Positions 51,607-59,296 of a DNA stretch of 64,000 nucleotides are shown in pieces. This DNA is from Rummeliibacillus pycnus_A. GTDB taxonomy: Bacteria > Bacillota > Bacilli > Bacillales_A > Planococcaceae. The translations under genes were made by a program, and so were the position numbers. The stretch lies in contig NZ_CP132291.1 in the NCBI RefSeq assembly GCF_044359855.1, forward strand, positions 3,968,001 to 4,032,000, in the 5' to 3' direction. Positions within the stretch are counted from its first letter, which is position 1, and each line of letters begins with the position of its first letter. Under the pieces are notes generated by a model. It ran no database searches and was not told where the DNA came from. It saw nothing but the letters and a program-made list of their open reading frames with translations.

Positions 51607-51656
51607 TGAGCACTGAATTTACGCAATTACTGCGTTTGTTTGGTGCTCTTTTTTAT
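51607..51656 (+). terminator. Terminator
   Basis: GAGCAC ... GTGCTC outer stem with TACGCA/TGCGT inner pairs, then T6. Confidence 0.75.
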
Positions 51657-51965
51657 AAAAGAAGATTTATACATTAATCGAGACGTATATAAAATATCTA
51701 CATTTTAAAAAAAATTCAATATATATTCACTGGGAATAACTTAATTTTCTATACTTTAACTGATGGATTATATAGTAGAATGAATCTATGGAAGAGTACT
51801 TTTTTACTTTAGAGGGCATTTTTCTACTCGTTATACTAGAATTACTACCTTTAGCCTTAATACCATTCTTTTTGGCTTCATTATAAAGTTCTAAGATATG
51901 TATCTTCAACTTTCTTTTAGTAATATGTTTTTATTAACAAATAGAGTTATAGAGGAGATTTAATA

Positions 51966-52145
51966 ATGATAATGTTTTTAGAAGAAACCTTGTTAGTAAT
52001 TACAGCAACACTAGTAAGTATTTATTTATACGGTCTTCAAGGTATATCATCTGGTAAGTTTACAGAGATACTTTGGGCTACACCTATAATATTAATAATA
52101 GTAGCTATAATTATTTATATAAAAAAACAAAAATCTCAAAAATAA
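51966..52145 (+). CDS. 59-residue two-span membrane protein
   Basis: ATG after AGAGGAGATT encodes MIMFLEETLLVITATLVSIY and a second helix (TPIILIIVAIIIYIKK) with a short loop between. The size and layout fit a holin-like or small accessory membrane protein. A strong hairpin (52172-52202) follows. The 51657-51965 stretch before it shows nothing convincing. Confidence 0.5.
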   Translation: MIMFLEETLLVITATLVSIYLYGLQGISSGKFTEILWATPIILIIVAIIIYIKKQKSQK

Positions 52146-52171
52146 TTAGAACGCAAATAAGCAACAATACC

Positions 52172-52202
52172 AGCTTCAGCAAGAAAACTACTTGCCGAAG
52201 CT
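52172..52202. terminator. Hairpin between convergent genes
   Basis: AGCTTCAGCAAG / CTTGCCGAAGCT 12-base stem with one mismatch. No T run; may still end transcription or block read-through from both sides. Confidence 0.45.
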
Positions 52203-52213
52203 ATCCTCATTCA

Positions 52214-52423
52214 TTATTCATCTTTAACATATTCCAAGATGTCACCTGGTTGACAATCTAGAGCTTTACAAATTTCATTTAATGTTGTAAATCTAATAGC
52301 TTTCGCTTTGTTATTTTTTAAAATAGAGAGATTAGCCTTAGTGATTCCTAATTTATCAGCAAGTTCAGTAGAACTCATTTTTCTTTTTACCATAATTAAG
52401 TCTAAATTCACTTGAATGGTCAT
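52214..52423 (-). CDS. Small XRE-family regulator (YozG-like)
   Basis: This 69-residue protein is nearly all helix-turn-helix: MVKRKMSSTELADKLGITKA-NLSILKNNKAKAIRFTTL-NEICKALDCQPGDILEY, the pattern of single-domain Cro/CI regulators paired with DUF2975 proteins. AAAGGAG precedes the start. It follows the DUF2975 gene by 17 bases, forming a two-gene unit, and probably controls its own operon. Confidence 0.8.
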   Translation of the reverse strand: MTIQVNLDLIMVKRKMSSTELADKLGITKANLSILKNNKAKAIRFTTLNEICKALDCQPGDILEYVKDE

Positions 52424-52440
52424 AGTATCTCCTTTCTTAA

Positions 52441-52926
52441 TTAAACTGTATAATCATTTTCATTTTTTATTTCAATTGCTGTTTTAAATAGATTTGCGAA
52501 AACAAGACTTAATAGACATATTACTAATGAGACAAATGAAATAACTAGACATGATACTATTGTGAACGCATATAGGTATATGTCGTATACAATGAATAAT
52601 CCTAGAGTAGTTAAATTAAAAAGAAGTAACTCACTGAAAGAACATTTAGAGATTATTTTCAATTGTTTTGGCATATCTGATGAAAAAGGTTGATTTAACA
52701 ATAATAGTTTGCACATCTTTTTTAATGAGAATAGAGCTATTAAGTAAGGAATAGCACAGATATAAATCGCAATGACTACAACCATATCTAAATTTGTATC
52801 GGTCATAGATAAGGCACTTTTAAAAAAAGCTGTCATTACCAATGGCAAAGAAATAAGAGCTAATAATGTTAGAAAAATTCCAGCCATCACCAAACCATTT
52901 GTTACTTTTATGATGTTTTTATTCAT
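52441..52926 (-). CDS. DUF2975 membrane protein
   Basis: This 161-residue protein has four membrane helices (~10-35, ~46-68, ~98-120, ~125-150). The loop LKKMCKLLLLNQPFSSDMPKQLKIISKC carries the DUF2975 mark (PF-S-x-x-x-x-K/R-L-x-x-I). Genes of this family are regularly followed by a YozG-type regulator, as here. The role is unknown; the pairing suggests membrane signal to regulator. Confidence 0.8.
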   Translation of the reverse strand: MNKNIIKVTNGLVMAGIFLTLLALISLPLVMTAFFKSALSMTDTNLDMVVVIAIYICAIPYLIALFSLKKMCKLLLLNQPFSSDMPKQLKIISKCSFSELLLFNLTTLGLFIVYDIYLYAFTIVSCLVISFVSLVICLLSLVFANLFKTAIEIKNENDYTV

Positions 52927-53010
52927 TTTTTCAACTTCCTTTCTTTAATGAAATTATACTACCACCTTTTTTATCGAAAAACAATAAAAAAATATTGATT
53001 TACGAAAACG

Positions 53011-53036
53011 AAAAAAGAACCAAAAGGTTCTTTTTT
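53011..53036. terminator. Bidirectional terminator between the two modules
   Basis: AAAAAAGAACC-AAAA-GGTTCTTTTTT perfect hairpin with T runs on both strands. Confidence 0.8.
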
Positions 53037-53039
53037 CAA

Positions 53040-53450
53040 TTACTGATCAAATCTCTTTACGATTTTTAAGCCAAACATCATAGTAAAGAAAAGAACTCCC
53101 ATCACGTAATACAGAACATACTCTACCCGTATCATCGAGCTTTTGTTATTTATAAATAAAACAAATAGTATTACAGCACCAACAAAATGAGAAAGACCGA
53201 AGATTTGAGCCATAAATTTCAAACTCAGCTTTTCAATTCTTTCATCCATTACTGGCAATGGATACTCTTCTGATTCTGTTTTCTTCTTAAAGAATAACTT
53301 TTTTAATAGCGCAAATGCTAATCCGAAGAAGATAAAGGCTACTATATAAAGAAGAGTTGCTTCAAGACCGTCACTAAAATAAATTAATATAGTTCCTAGT
53401 AAAAGGATGGTAATATAAGGTATCGCTTGTTCAATAGCTTTGCTTTTCAA
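53040..53450 (-). CDS. Four-span membrane protein paired with an XRE regulator
   Basis: This 136-residue protein has helices at ~10-28, ~30-50, ~84-104 and ~113-130, with a central cytoplasmic loop (KKKTESEEYPLPVMDERIEKL) containing the D-E-R-x motif found in DUF2178/DUF3796-like proteins. It overlaps or abuts the upstream regulator gene (2 bases). No known function; probably regulated by, or regulating, the XRE protein. Confidence 0.65.
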   Translation of the reverse strand: MKSKAIEQAIPYITILLLGTILIYFSDGLEATLLYIVAFIFFGLAFALLKKLFFKKKTESEEYPLPVMDERIEKLSLKFMAQIFGLSHFVGAVILFVLFINNKSSMIRVEYVLYYVMGVLFFTMMFGLKIVKRFDQ

Positions 53451-53452
53451 TG

Positions 53453-53671
53453 TTATTCCTCCCCAGTTTTATCTAATTGAAATAAGTCCTCCACTTTACA
53501 ATTAAAAAATTCACATAATTTTAATGCTAATTCTAAGCTAGGGTTATATCTGTTCTTCTCGATAGCGATGAGGGACTGCCTGGTGATGTTAACAGCTGAA
53601 GCGAGTTGTTCTTGGGTGATGTCTCTAACAACGCGGAATTGTTTTACTTTATTTATGACCAAATCCACCAT
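53453..53671 (-). CDS. XRE-family transcriptional regulator
   Basis: This 72-residue single-domain Cro/CI-type protein has KVKQFRVVRDITQEQLASAV and NITRQSLIAIEKNRYNPSLE-LALKLCEFFNCKVEDLF. The 'R-x-x-I-x-x-I-E-x-x-R-Y-x-P-S-L' form is typical of regulators co-transcribed with small membrane proteins. Start after AAAGGAG. First gene of the second regulator/membrane unit. Confidence 0.82.
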   Translation of the reverse strand: MVDLVINKVKQFRVVRDITQEQLASAVNITRQSLIAIEKNRYNPSLELALKLCEFFNCKVEDLFQLDKTGEE

Positions 53672-53730
53672 TTCTCCTTTATGTAAATCTTGTTACAGAG
53701 ATTATATCCATTTATAGGAAGTATGTCAAT

Positions 53731-53907
53731 GTGCCTTTACAAAATGTATACGAAACATTACATCTAAAATGGAACACATCCTTGACTAGTATTCATTACC
53801 ATTGCGAAACAAAAGGAAGGATTCCATTAGGGGCGACAAAAAAATACTCGAAAGAACAGCTAGACCATGCAATGGAATTACTTAAAGAAAATTTGTTTTA
53901 TTCATAG
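53731..53907 (+). CDS. Short ORF or gene remnant
   Basis: GTG start with AGGAAG 9 bases upstream gives 58 residues ending GRIPLGATKKYSKEQLDHAM-ELLKENLFYS. The end resembles C-termini of small DNA-binding or recombinase proteins, but the match is too short to name. The rest of 53908-54055 has no gene. It may be a fragment left by the mobile element. Confidence 0.3.
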   Translation: MPLQNVYETLHLKWNTSLTSIHYHCETKGRIPLGATKKYSKEQLDHAMELLKENLFYS

Positions 53908-54055
53908 GGGGAATGCCAAAATGGGATTTCATATTCCTGTTGTGGAGAGGGGCTTTATAGTCAGGATTTATGATGGGGATTAAGTGAACAGATGAAGGGA
54001 AATGTGCAGTAAAAAGGAAGATTAAAATGCCTTATTGCAACTACTGAAAGAAATG

Positions 54056-54083
54056 AAAAAACCCCAGTTGAATAGTACTGGGG
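54056..54083 (-). terminator. Terminator of the DUF3231 gene
   Basis: Minus strand CCCCAGTACT-loop-AACTGGGG followed by TTTTTTC. Confidence 0.85.
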
Positions 54084-54108
54084 ATCATTGTGTCAGGTTT
54101 AATAATTA

Positions 54109-54612
54109 TTATTTTTCAGGGTAATGCATTGGTGGTGGAACTAACCAACCTTTAGTTTTATTAAGACGTAACAATTTTGCTCCAAGTTGAGCTTTATCTG
54201 TGTGGAATTGAGCGTACATTAGCGCAATATCTTCTCTAGTAGACATACCCATAACTTGGCTACATGTAACTAGCCCAGCAGCAAGGTCACCTGTTAGGGC
54301 AGCGCTAATTTCTGGATCATTAAATTTCGCACCTGGAGGAATATCCTCAATTCTTGCAACTGGCCTTTCTGGTGGTGCGGGTGGTAGAGCAACACCGTTA
54401 GTTTTTAATATTTTATCTAACTGTTTTGCTTCTTCTCTACAAGTGTAGATAATGTCTTCGATTATTGTTTTTAAATCTTCATCACCAGCATGATTATAAA
54501 ATGTTTGATAACCAGCAATGAAACCATAATTTACAGCAAGATGTGTCCATATACTAAACACTTCTCCGTAGTGTAATGGCTCGTCTTTAGGGTTTCCGCT
54601 AAGAATTCCCAT
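54109..54612 (-). CDS. DUF3231 family protein (spore-associated type)
   Basis: This 167-residue helical protein starts after GAGAGGAAG. DUF3231 proteins have a ferritin-like four-helix repeat; here one repeat is present: EVFSIWTHLAVNYGFIAGYQ, YNHAGDEDLKTIIEDIIYTC-REEAKQLDKILKTNGVALPP, a Pro-rich link, and EISAALTGDLAAGLVTCSQV. Most are found in spore-formers and related to CotF-like coat proteins. Function unproven. Monocistronic. Confidence 0.75.
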   Translation of the reverse strand: MGILSGNPKDEPLHYGEVFSIWTHLAVNYGFIAGYQTFYNHAGDEDLKTIIEDIIYTCREEAKQLDKILKTNGVALPPAPPERPVARIEDIPPGAKFNDPEISAALTGDLAAGLVTCSQVMGMSTREDIALMYAQFHTDKAQLGAKLLRLNKTKGWLVPPPMHYPEK

Positions 54613-54765
54613 ACTTGCACTTCCTCTCTTATTTGAACATTTTCAAACATAGATAGTATGGGAGTAATAAGAAAAATAATTCGTTTTAATAAAAATGGCC
54701 ACTTTATATAAATACAAGGAACTTAAAAAAAGTTACTATGTCGTAGTTCGAAGATTTTGTGAATT

Positions 54766-54791
54766 AAAAAACAGCCCAAATTTTGAGCTGT
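54766..54791 (-). terminator. Terminator of the 54809-55030 gene
   Basis: Minus strand ACAGCTCAAA-TTTGGGCTGT followed by T6. Confidence 0.75.
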
Positions 54792-54808
54792 CGGTTTGTA
54801 ATGAATTA

Positions 54809-55030
54809 TTAATATAATCGTTGATTATAACAAGGTGGGAATCCATTTACATCTTGAATCATGTGGAAATCATATTTTTTTAACGCAAATTGAGTATGAT
54901 ACAGATATTCAATAACAAGCAGCTTTCCATCTGATACATCACACAATACGCCTGATGTACCTTGCCCATTTGAAAGCGATATACCTACCGGCTGACCTAT
55001 TAAGTACGCTACTTTATGTTGCCATGGCAT
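54809..55030 (-). CDS. DUF2642-like small protein (LSM-type fold, possible spore coat)
   Basis: The 73 residues include YLIGQPVGISLSNGQGTSGVLCDVSDGKLLVIEYL, a small beta-barrel pattern like DUF2642/YuzF proteins, ending in Pro/Tyr/Cys-rich PPCYNQRLY. Of three close starts, ATG 55030 best fits AAAGG. Small Tyr/Cys proteins of this type are frequent in spore coats; that role is inference. Confidence 0.55.
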   Translation of the reverse strand: MPWQHKVAYLIGQPVGISLSNGQGTSGVLCDVSDGKLLVIEYLYHTQFALKKYDFHMIQDVNGFPPCYNQRLY

Positions 55031-55353
55031 AGTCATCAATCCTTTCAGAGTATTATATGCTTTCAGTGATATTTAGTGATGTTATGAAAAATAATTAGAG
55101 ACGATAAATGGATACTATATTATATCAAACAATTGAAACTTCAAGTCTACAACGGGGAGGGGGATTATATGCTGATTCTATATTGGAACCTTTAGGTTAA
55201 AAAAATATAAAGTCAACAGCAGATCATTTGACTTACTGTCCTACATTTGGAACCTATCACAACTTAATAATAAGTACATTTTTAATATCTATCTTTAATT
55301 TTTCTTCTTTAAACCGATAAAGTAAAGAAAACAGTTAGAAAGAGGCAAGCATT
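55031..55353. other. Intergenic region, no clear gene
   Basis: Contains GGGGAGGGGG followed by an eight-codon mini-ORF (MLILYWNL, start near 55170) and a short AACC-TTTA-GGTT hairpin. This could be a leader peptide or chance. No promoter box stands out. Confidence 0.35.
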
Positions 55354-55716
55354 TTGGAGAGTAAAGAACTTATTTCAGTTATAAATAATTCAGTTAATGA
55401 ATTGGATTTTGTTACTGCAAGAAGACATATCGAAGAAAATTCAGATTTGGTAAAACATTTTAAAGTGCATTTAAATAGTAACGCCAGAGAAATTCTAAAC
55501 TTTATCCTTGATAAGAAAAATCAAGATGCTAAGCCATTAACAAGGTCTGAAATTAATACAATCAATGCAATTAATGTATACGCGTCAAAATTTGATATAA
55601 GAGGATTAAAGCTCGTTATAAAAGGAAAAGAGTCTTTATTTCTTCGAGAAGAAGTTTTAGCTTATCTCAATACAGATGCCAAAATTATGTTAGAAGGAAT
55701 GGGGACTATAAAGTAA
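55354..55716 (+). CDS. Soluble helical protein, unknown
   Basis: The 120-residue protein has a TTG start with GAGGC upstream. It consists of several amphipathic helices (FVTARRHIEENSDLVKHFKV; SEINTINAINVYASKFDIRG; REEVLAYLNTDAKIMLEGMG) without membrane segments. Proteins of this size are found in Bacillaceae near sporulation genes, but I recognise no named domain. Terminator ~80 bases downstream. Confidence 0.55.
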   Translation: MESKELISVINNSVNELDFVTARRHIEENSDLVKHFKVHLNSNAREILNFILDKKNQDAKPLTRSEINTINAINVYASKFDIRGLKLVIKGKESLFLREEVLAYLNTDAKIMLEGMGTIK

Positions 55717-55798
55717 GATTCTCAGACCATTAGATATTGATGAAAGATTAAGATTAGGGTTACTACAGTATAAATAAATAGGATAAGTATTAGTAATT

Positions 55799-55825
55799 AA
55801 GCACATCCAAATGGGTGTGCTTTTT
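55799..55825 (+). terminator. Terminator
   Basis: AAGCACATCC / GGGTGTGCTT stem with T run. Between here and 56068 only AT-rich promoter-type sequence is seen. Confidence 0.75.
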
Positions 55826-56068
55826 CTATGGGCATTTTTAACGAATCATTAATTATAAAGCGCAAACGGTAAAAATTTTAATTTAGAAATCTAACATTTG
55901 GCCCAAAAGAAGAGTATGTAAGCAATGCAGGATTTTTATTAAAAAATATGCAACCAAAATCCTCTAAATAAAGTCAAGTTATATTGGAGTTTTAGTTTGG
56001 ATAAACTTCTTTTTTTATAAAAAAAAGAGTATAATGCTAATGCTTAAAAATAGATAGAAAAGAAGGTT

Positions 56069-56947
56069 TTGAGAAGCGTGTCTACATTTTTACAACTAAA
56101 CACCATCTTTATCAGTATAATTATAGAAGCGTTCCCATTTGTACTGATTGGTGTTTTTATTTCAGGTATTATTCAAATGTTCGTTACCGATCAGATGATT
56201 GCAAAAATTGTACCTAAAAATAGAGTGCTAGCTGTTTTATATGGTTCGTTGATAGGAGCGCTATTTCCTTCATGTGAATGTGGGATAATCCCAATTGTCC
56301 ATCGTTTACTTAAAAAGGGAGTTCCTCTTCATGTGGCAATTCCATTTATGTTAACTGGACCAATTATAAATCCAATCGTATTATTTTCAACATTCATCGC
56401 TTTCGGAAATAACTGGCAAATGGTGTGGTATCGTGCAGGATTTGCTATTATCATTGCCTTTATTATTGGGATTATACTATCTTACCAATACAAGGGGACA
56501 CAACTTTTGGATGAAGATGAGCATGATCACCATCATGAACATGCAACTACTCTTTGGCAAAAATTTGTGGGTACATTAAATCATGCAGTTGAGGAATTCT
56601 TTTCTGTAGGTAAATATTTAATTATTGGTGCATTTATCGCGGCTTCTATGCAAATTTTTGTGAAAACATCTGTGTTAATGGATCTTGGCCAAACAAAAGC
56701 AACATCTTCGTTAGTAATGATGTTGTTGGCAGGTATTTTGTCATTATGTTCAGAAGCAGATGCATTTATCGCGGCATCATTTAGAGGCACTTTCTCTACA
56801 TCATCATTGGTAGCTTTTTTATTAATTGGTCCAATGGTAGATATCAAAAATTTATTAATGATGTATCATACTTTTAAGAAAAAATTCATTGCAGTGCTGA
56901 TTTTGTATATTTTTGTATTAGTATTTATCAGCTCTATGCTAGTCTAG
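56069..56947 (+). CDS. Permease of the YcgR/YraQ (DUF318) family
   Basis: This 292-residue protein has eight membrane helices and the family's conserved S-C-E-C-G-I-I-P (PSCECGIIPIVHRLLKKGVP), ITGP-like LTGPIINPIVLFSTF and LCSEADAFIAASFRG motifs. A cytoplasmic His-rich loop (DEDEHDHHHEHA) lies between the halves and could bind metal. The family is always next to a TIGR03943/YcgQ protein, as here (13 bases). TTG start; substrate unknown, metal or small-molecule transport is likely. Confidence 0.82.
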   Translation: MRSVSTFLQLNTIFISIIIEAFPFVLIGVFISGIIQMFVTDQMIAKIVPKNRVLAVLYGSLIGALFPSCECGIIPIVHRLLKKGVPLHVAIPFMLTGPIINPIVLFSTFIAFGNNWQMVWYRAGFAIIIAFIIGIILSYQYKGTQLLDEDEHDHHHEHATTLWQKFVGTLNHAVEEFFSVGKYLIIGAFIAASMQIFVKTSVLMDLGQTKATSSLVMMLLAGILSLCSEADAFIAASFRGTFSTSSLVAFLLIGPMVDIKNLLMMYHTFKKKFIAVLILYIFVLVFISSMLV

Positions 56948-56960
56948 GAGGGGAATATTG

Positions 56961-57830
56961 ATGATCCGAGCTTTAATCTTAATGGGATTTACGTATTTCT
57001 TTTATTACCTCTTTGCTTCAGGCGATAATGCGAAATACATTAATATGAAATATGAGTATATTAACATTCTAGGTATTATATTATTTGGTACTCTAACAGT
57101 TGTGCAAATTTTCAATATTGCAAAAGGTGATTCAAAAGTAGAATGTGATTGTGGGCATGACCATGAACATGAGCAAGATAAACCATGGTGGAAAAGAATT
57201 CTTTTTTATGGGTTGTTTGCTTTTCCTCTAATAACTGGATTATGCTTGCCAATTGCTACACTCGATTCAACAGTTGTTAGGTCGAAGGGATTTTCTTTCC
57301 AATCAATCAATACGTTACAAAAGGGTGACCAGTTTATCAAACCACAGTATCTAAAACCGGATACGAGTGTGTTTTTTGGAAAAGATGGTTATTTAGATTT
57401 AATGCAACAAGAGTTAGATGAGTTTTCTAAAATGGACACTGTTGCTTTAAATGATAATAATTTCTTAATGGGGATGGAAACATTGTATAATTTCCCTGGA
57501 GAATTCATGGGGAAAACAGTTTCTTATAAAGGGTTTATCTACCAAGATCATGAATTAGGGAAGAATCAAGTGTTTGTATTACGATTTGGTGTTATTCACT
57601 GTATCGCAGATGCCGGTGTTTATGGCATGCTTGTACAACTTCCAGAGGATCAACATTTTAAAAATGATGAATGGGTTAATGTAGAAGGAAAATTATCGAC
57701 AATATACTATCAACCTTTCAAATCGAATATTCCTTATTTAAAAGTAACGAAGATAGAAGATACACAAAAGCCAGATGAGCCATACACATTCCGTGGCTAT
57801 GATAATCCTAATGTTAAAGTTAATAAGTAA
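56961..57830 (+). CDS. TIGR03943/YcgQ family membrane protein
   Basis: This 289-residue partner of the permease has three membrane helices (~3-20, ~29-47, ~78-98), with a Cys/His cluster CDCGHDHEHEQDKP between the second and third (metal ligand candidate). An extracellular ~180-residue domain follows (GKTVSYKGFIYQD, FVLRFGVIHCIADAGVYGM, WVNVEGKLSTIYY). ATG 56961 after AGGAGGGGA. In other Firmicutes this pair can be zinc-regulated; no Zur box is evident here. Confidence 0.8.
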   Translation: MIRALILMGFTYFFYYLFASGDNAKYINMKYEYINILGIILFGTLTVVQIFNIAKGDSKVECDCGHDHEHEQDKPWWKRILFYGLFAFPLITGLCLPIATLDSTVVRSKGFSFQSINTLQKGDQFIKPQYLKPDTSVFFGKDGYLDLMQQELDEFSKMDTVALNDNNFLMGMETLYNFPGEFMGKTVSYKGFIYQDHELGKNQVFVLRFGVIHCIADAGVYGMLVQLPEDQHFKNDEWVNVEGKLSTIYYQPFKSNIPYLKVTKIEDTQKPDEPYTFRGYDNPNVKVNK

Positions 57831-57844
57831 ATAATCAATTTTGA

Positions 57845-57883
57845 CAAAACGGTTGTTCTAACGAGCAACCGTTTTGTTTTTTT
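57845..57883. terminator. Bidirectional terminator
   Basis: CAAAACGGTTGTT / AGCAACCGTTTTG stem with T runs. It also contains the last codons of the minus-strand 53-residue ORF. Confidence 0.85.
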
Positions 57884-58019
57884 GTTGAATCTCATAAATA
57901 GAAAGTTTTTCTAATAGAAGTTCTTTTGATGAAGTTTGTAGTAATTCTTTCGCTACGGTTTCTAAAGCGTTTTTGTCATTGGGGGAAAGTGTGCTCTTTT
58001 GTTTATCTAGCGGATGCAA
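57858..58019 (-). CDS. LexA-controlled 53-residue protein
   Basis: TTG start 6 bases after GAGGTG (58026-58031) gives MHPLDKQKSTLSPNDKNALE and VAKELLQTSSKELLLEKLSI, a small helical soluble protein ending in a basic tail. The longer upstream frame to 58205 runs through the promoter and is not used. A sigma-A promoter with a LexA box in its spacer sits 20-45 bases upstream, so it should respond to DNA damage. It does not look like YneA (no LysM or membrane part). Family unknown. Confidence 0.6.
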   Translation of the reverse strand: MHPLDKQKSTLSPNDKNALETVAKELLQTSSKELLLEKLSIYEIQQKNKTVAR

Positions 58020-58037
58020 GTCTGTCACCTCAATTAT

Positions 58038-58066
58038 ATTATAAGAACATTTGTTCTTTAATGCAA
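58038..58066 (-). promoter_or_regulatory. SOS promoter: LexA box inside a sigma-A promoter
   Basis: On the minus strand TTGCAT (58061-58066), 17-base spacer, TATAAT (58038-58043). The spacer contains GAACAAATGTTC (58045-58056), fitting GAAC-N4-GTTC with flanking A/T symmetry. LexA binding would block RNA polymerase directly. Confidence 0.85.
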
Positions 58067-58276
58067 GTGTTGAATTTAAAGTTCTGAAATTTCCGCCTGA
58101 AATAATGAAAACGATTCCATACAGCGAAGAAAAGAGAGTGTCAAATATTTGACACAATATAAATAGAAAATAGAGCAAAAGACTGGAAGTAAGATGTCTG
58201 ACCATGTAAGATATATAAGGCTAAAAAATGTATATAACAAGATGTTCATATAGGAAAAATAAAAGGAGTATTTTAA

Positions 58277-58459
58277 ATGGATAGCACTATTGAGTTTTAT
58301 ATAGATAAGATTGAAGGACAAATTCTAATGGATCTTGCTGATCATGATGACGCAAATCTTTATACAATTGCAAATGAGTTAATTCAAAACGAACCAGCAG
58401 ATAAGTTGGCATCAATTTGCCAAGCTTATGAAGTAGTTAAACATGAATTACTTGGATAA
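58277..58459 (+). CDS. 60-residue acidic helical protein
   Basis: ATG after AAAAGGAGT. The protein is acidic with helices (TIEFYIDKIEGQILMDLADH; LYTIANELIQNEPADKLASI) and no membrane part. It has its own terminator (58469). The layout (short, helical, acidic) fits an antitoxin-like or regulatory peptide, but nothing specific is recognised. Confidence 0.55.
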   Translation: MDSTIEFYIDKIEGQILMDLADHDDANLYTIANELIQNEPADKLASICQAYEVVKHELLG

Positions 58460-58468
58460 TATGTAAAG

Positions 58469-58497
58469 AAAGCACTCATAGAAGAGTGCTTTTTTTA
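58469..58497 (+). terminator. Terminator of the 60-residue gene
   Basis: AAGCACTC-ATAGAA-GAGTGCTT stem followed by T7. Confidence 0.85.
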
Positions 58498-58553
58498 TAT
58501 AAGAAAAATTGTTATTTAAAGAGAAAGAAAATGATATTAATAGTTGCAAAGAG

Positions 58554-59282
58554 TTAGTGATTTAAAACTTTTGATAAGAACGATTTTGCCCTTTCAGATT
58601 TAGGGTTTGAAAAGAACGCTACTGGTGGAGCTATTTCTACGATTTTCCCTTCAGCCATAAATACAATTTGATCACAAATTTCTTTGGCAAACCCCATCTC
58701 ATGAGTAACAACAACCATTGTCATTCCTTCATGTGCTAATTTACGTATTGCGTCTAATACTTCTTTAACCATTTCAGGGTCCAAGGCTGAAGTAGGTTCA
58801 TCAAAAAGCATCACATGTGGTTCCATAGCAAGAGCTCTAGCAATTGCAACCCTTTGTTGTTGACCTCCAGATAATTGGGATGGATAAGCTTCAAATTTGT
58901 CTCCAAGTCCCAATGAATCAAGTAACTCTTTTCCATGAGCAATCGCTTTCTCTTTTGCAATACCTTTTACTTTAATTGGTGCAATTGTGACATTTTCTAA
59001 AGCAGTTAAAAATGGGTATAAGTTAAAGCTTTGAAAAACAAAACCAATTTGTGTTCGAACTTTATTAATGTTTGTTCCTTTTTGATGAATAGGAACATTT
59101 TCAACAAGAATTTCACCATGGTCTATCTCCTCAAGTGCATTAATGGTGCGAATAAGAGTGGATTTACCTGCACCACTTGGTCCAATTAGTGCAACGACAT
59201 TAGATTTATCAATGGATAGATTTATATCCTCTAAGACTTTGTTCTTTCCAAAACTCTTCGAAACATTTTTGATCGTTATCAT
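58554..59282 (-). CDS. Polar amino acid ABC transporter ATPase (GlnQ type)
   Basis: This 242-residue ATPase has Walker A GPSGAGKST, Q-loop FVFQSFNLYPFLT, signature LSGGQQQRVAIARAL, Walker B VMLFDEP and the switch His VVTHEMGFAKE, in the PAAT (glutamine/glutamate/cystine) subgroup. It energises uptake with the permease (59297) and binding protein (60049) genes upstream in the same minus-strand operon. The exact amino acid is not readable. Confidence 0.92.
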   Translation of the reverse strand: MITIKNVSKSFGKNKVLEDINLSIDKSNVVALIGPSGAGKSTLIRTINALEEIDHGEILVENVPIHQKGTNINKVRTQIGFVFQSFNLYPFLTALENVTIAPIKVKGIAKEKAIAHGKELLDSLGLGDKFEAYPSQLSGGQQQRVAIARALAMEPHVMLFDEPTSALDPEMVKEVLDAIRKLAHEGMTMVVVTHEMGFAKEICDQIVFMAEGKIVEIAPPVAFFSNPKSERAKSFLSKVLNH

Positions 59283-59296
59283 ATTGTGTCCCCCCT

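Noticed and set aside
51727..51909. 60-codon minus-strand frame
   Set aside because: TTG start with weak ribosome site and low-complexity Lys/Ser/Ile content; not supportable as a gene.
57858..58205. 115-residue version of the LexA-controlled ORF with an N-terminal membrane segment
   Set aside because: The extra part reads through the promoter and LexA box; the ribosome site points to the TTG at 58019.
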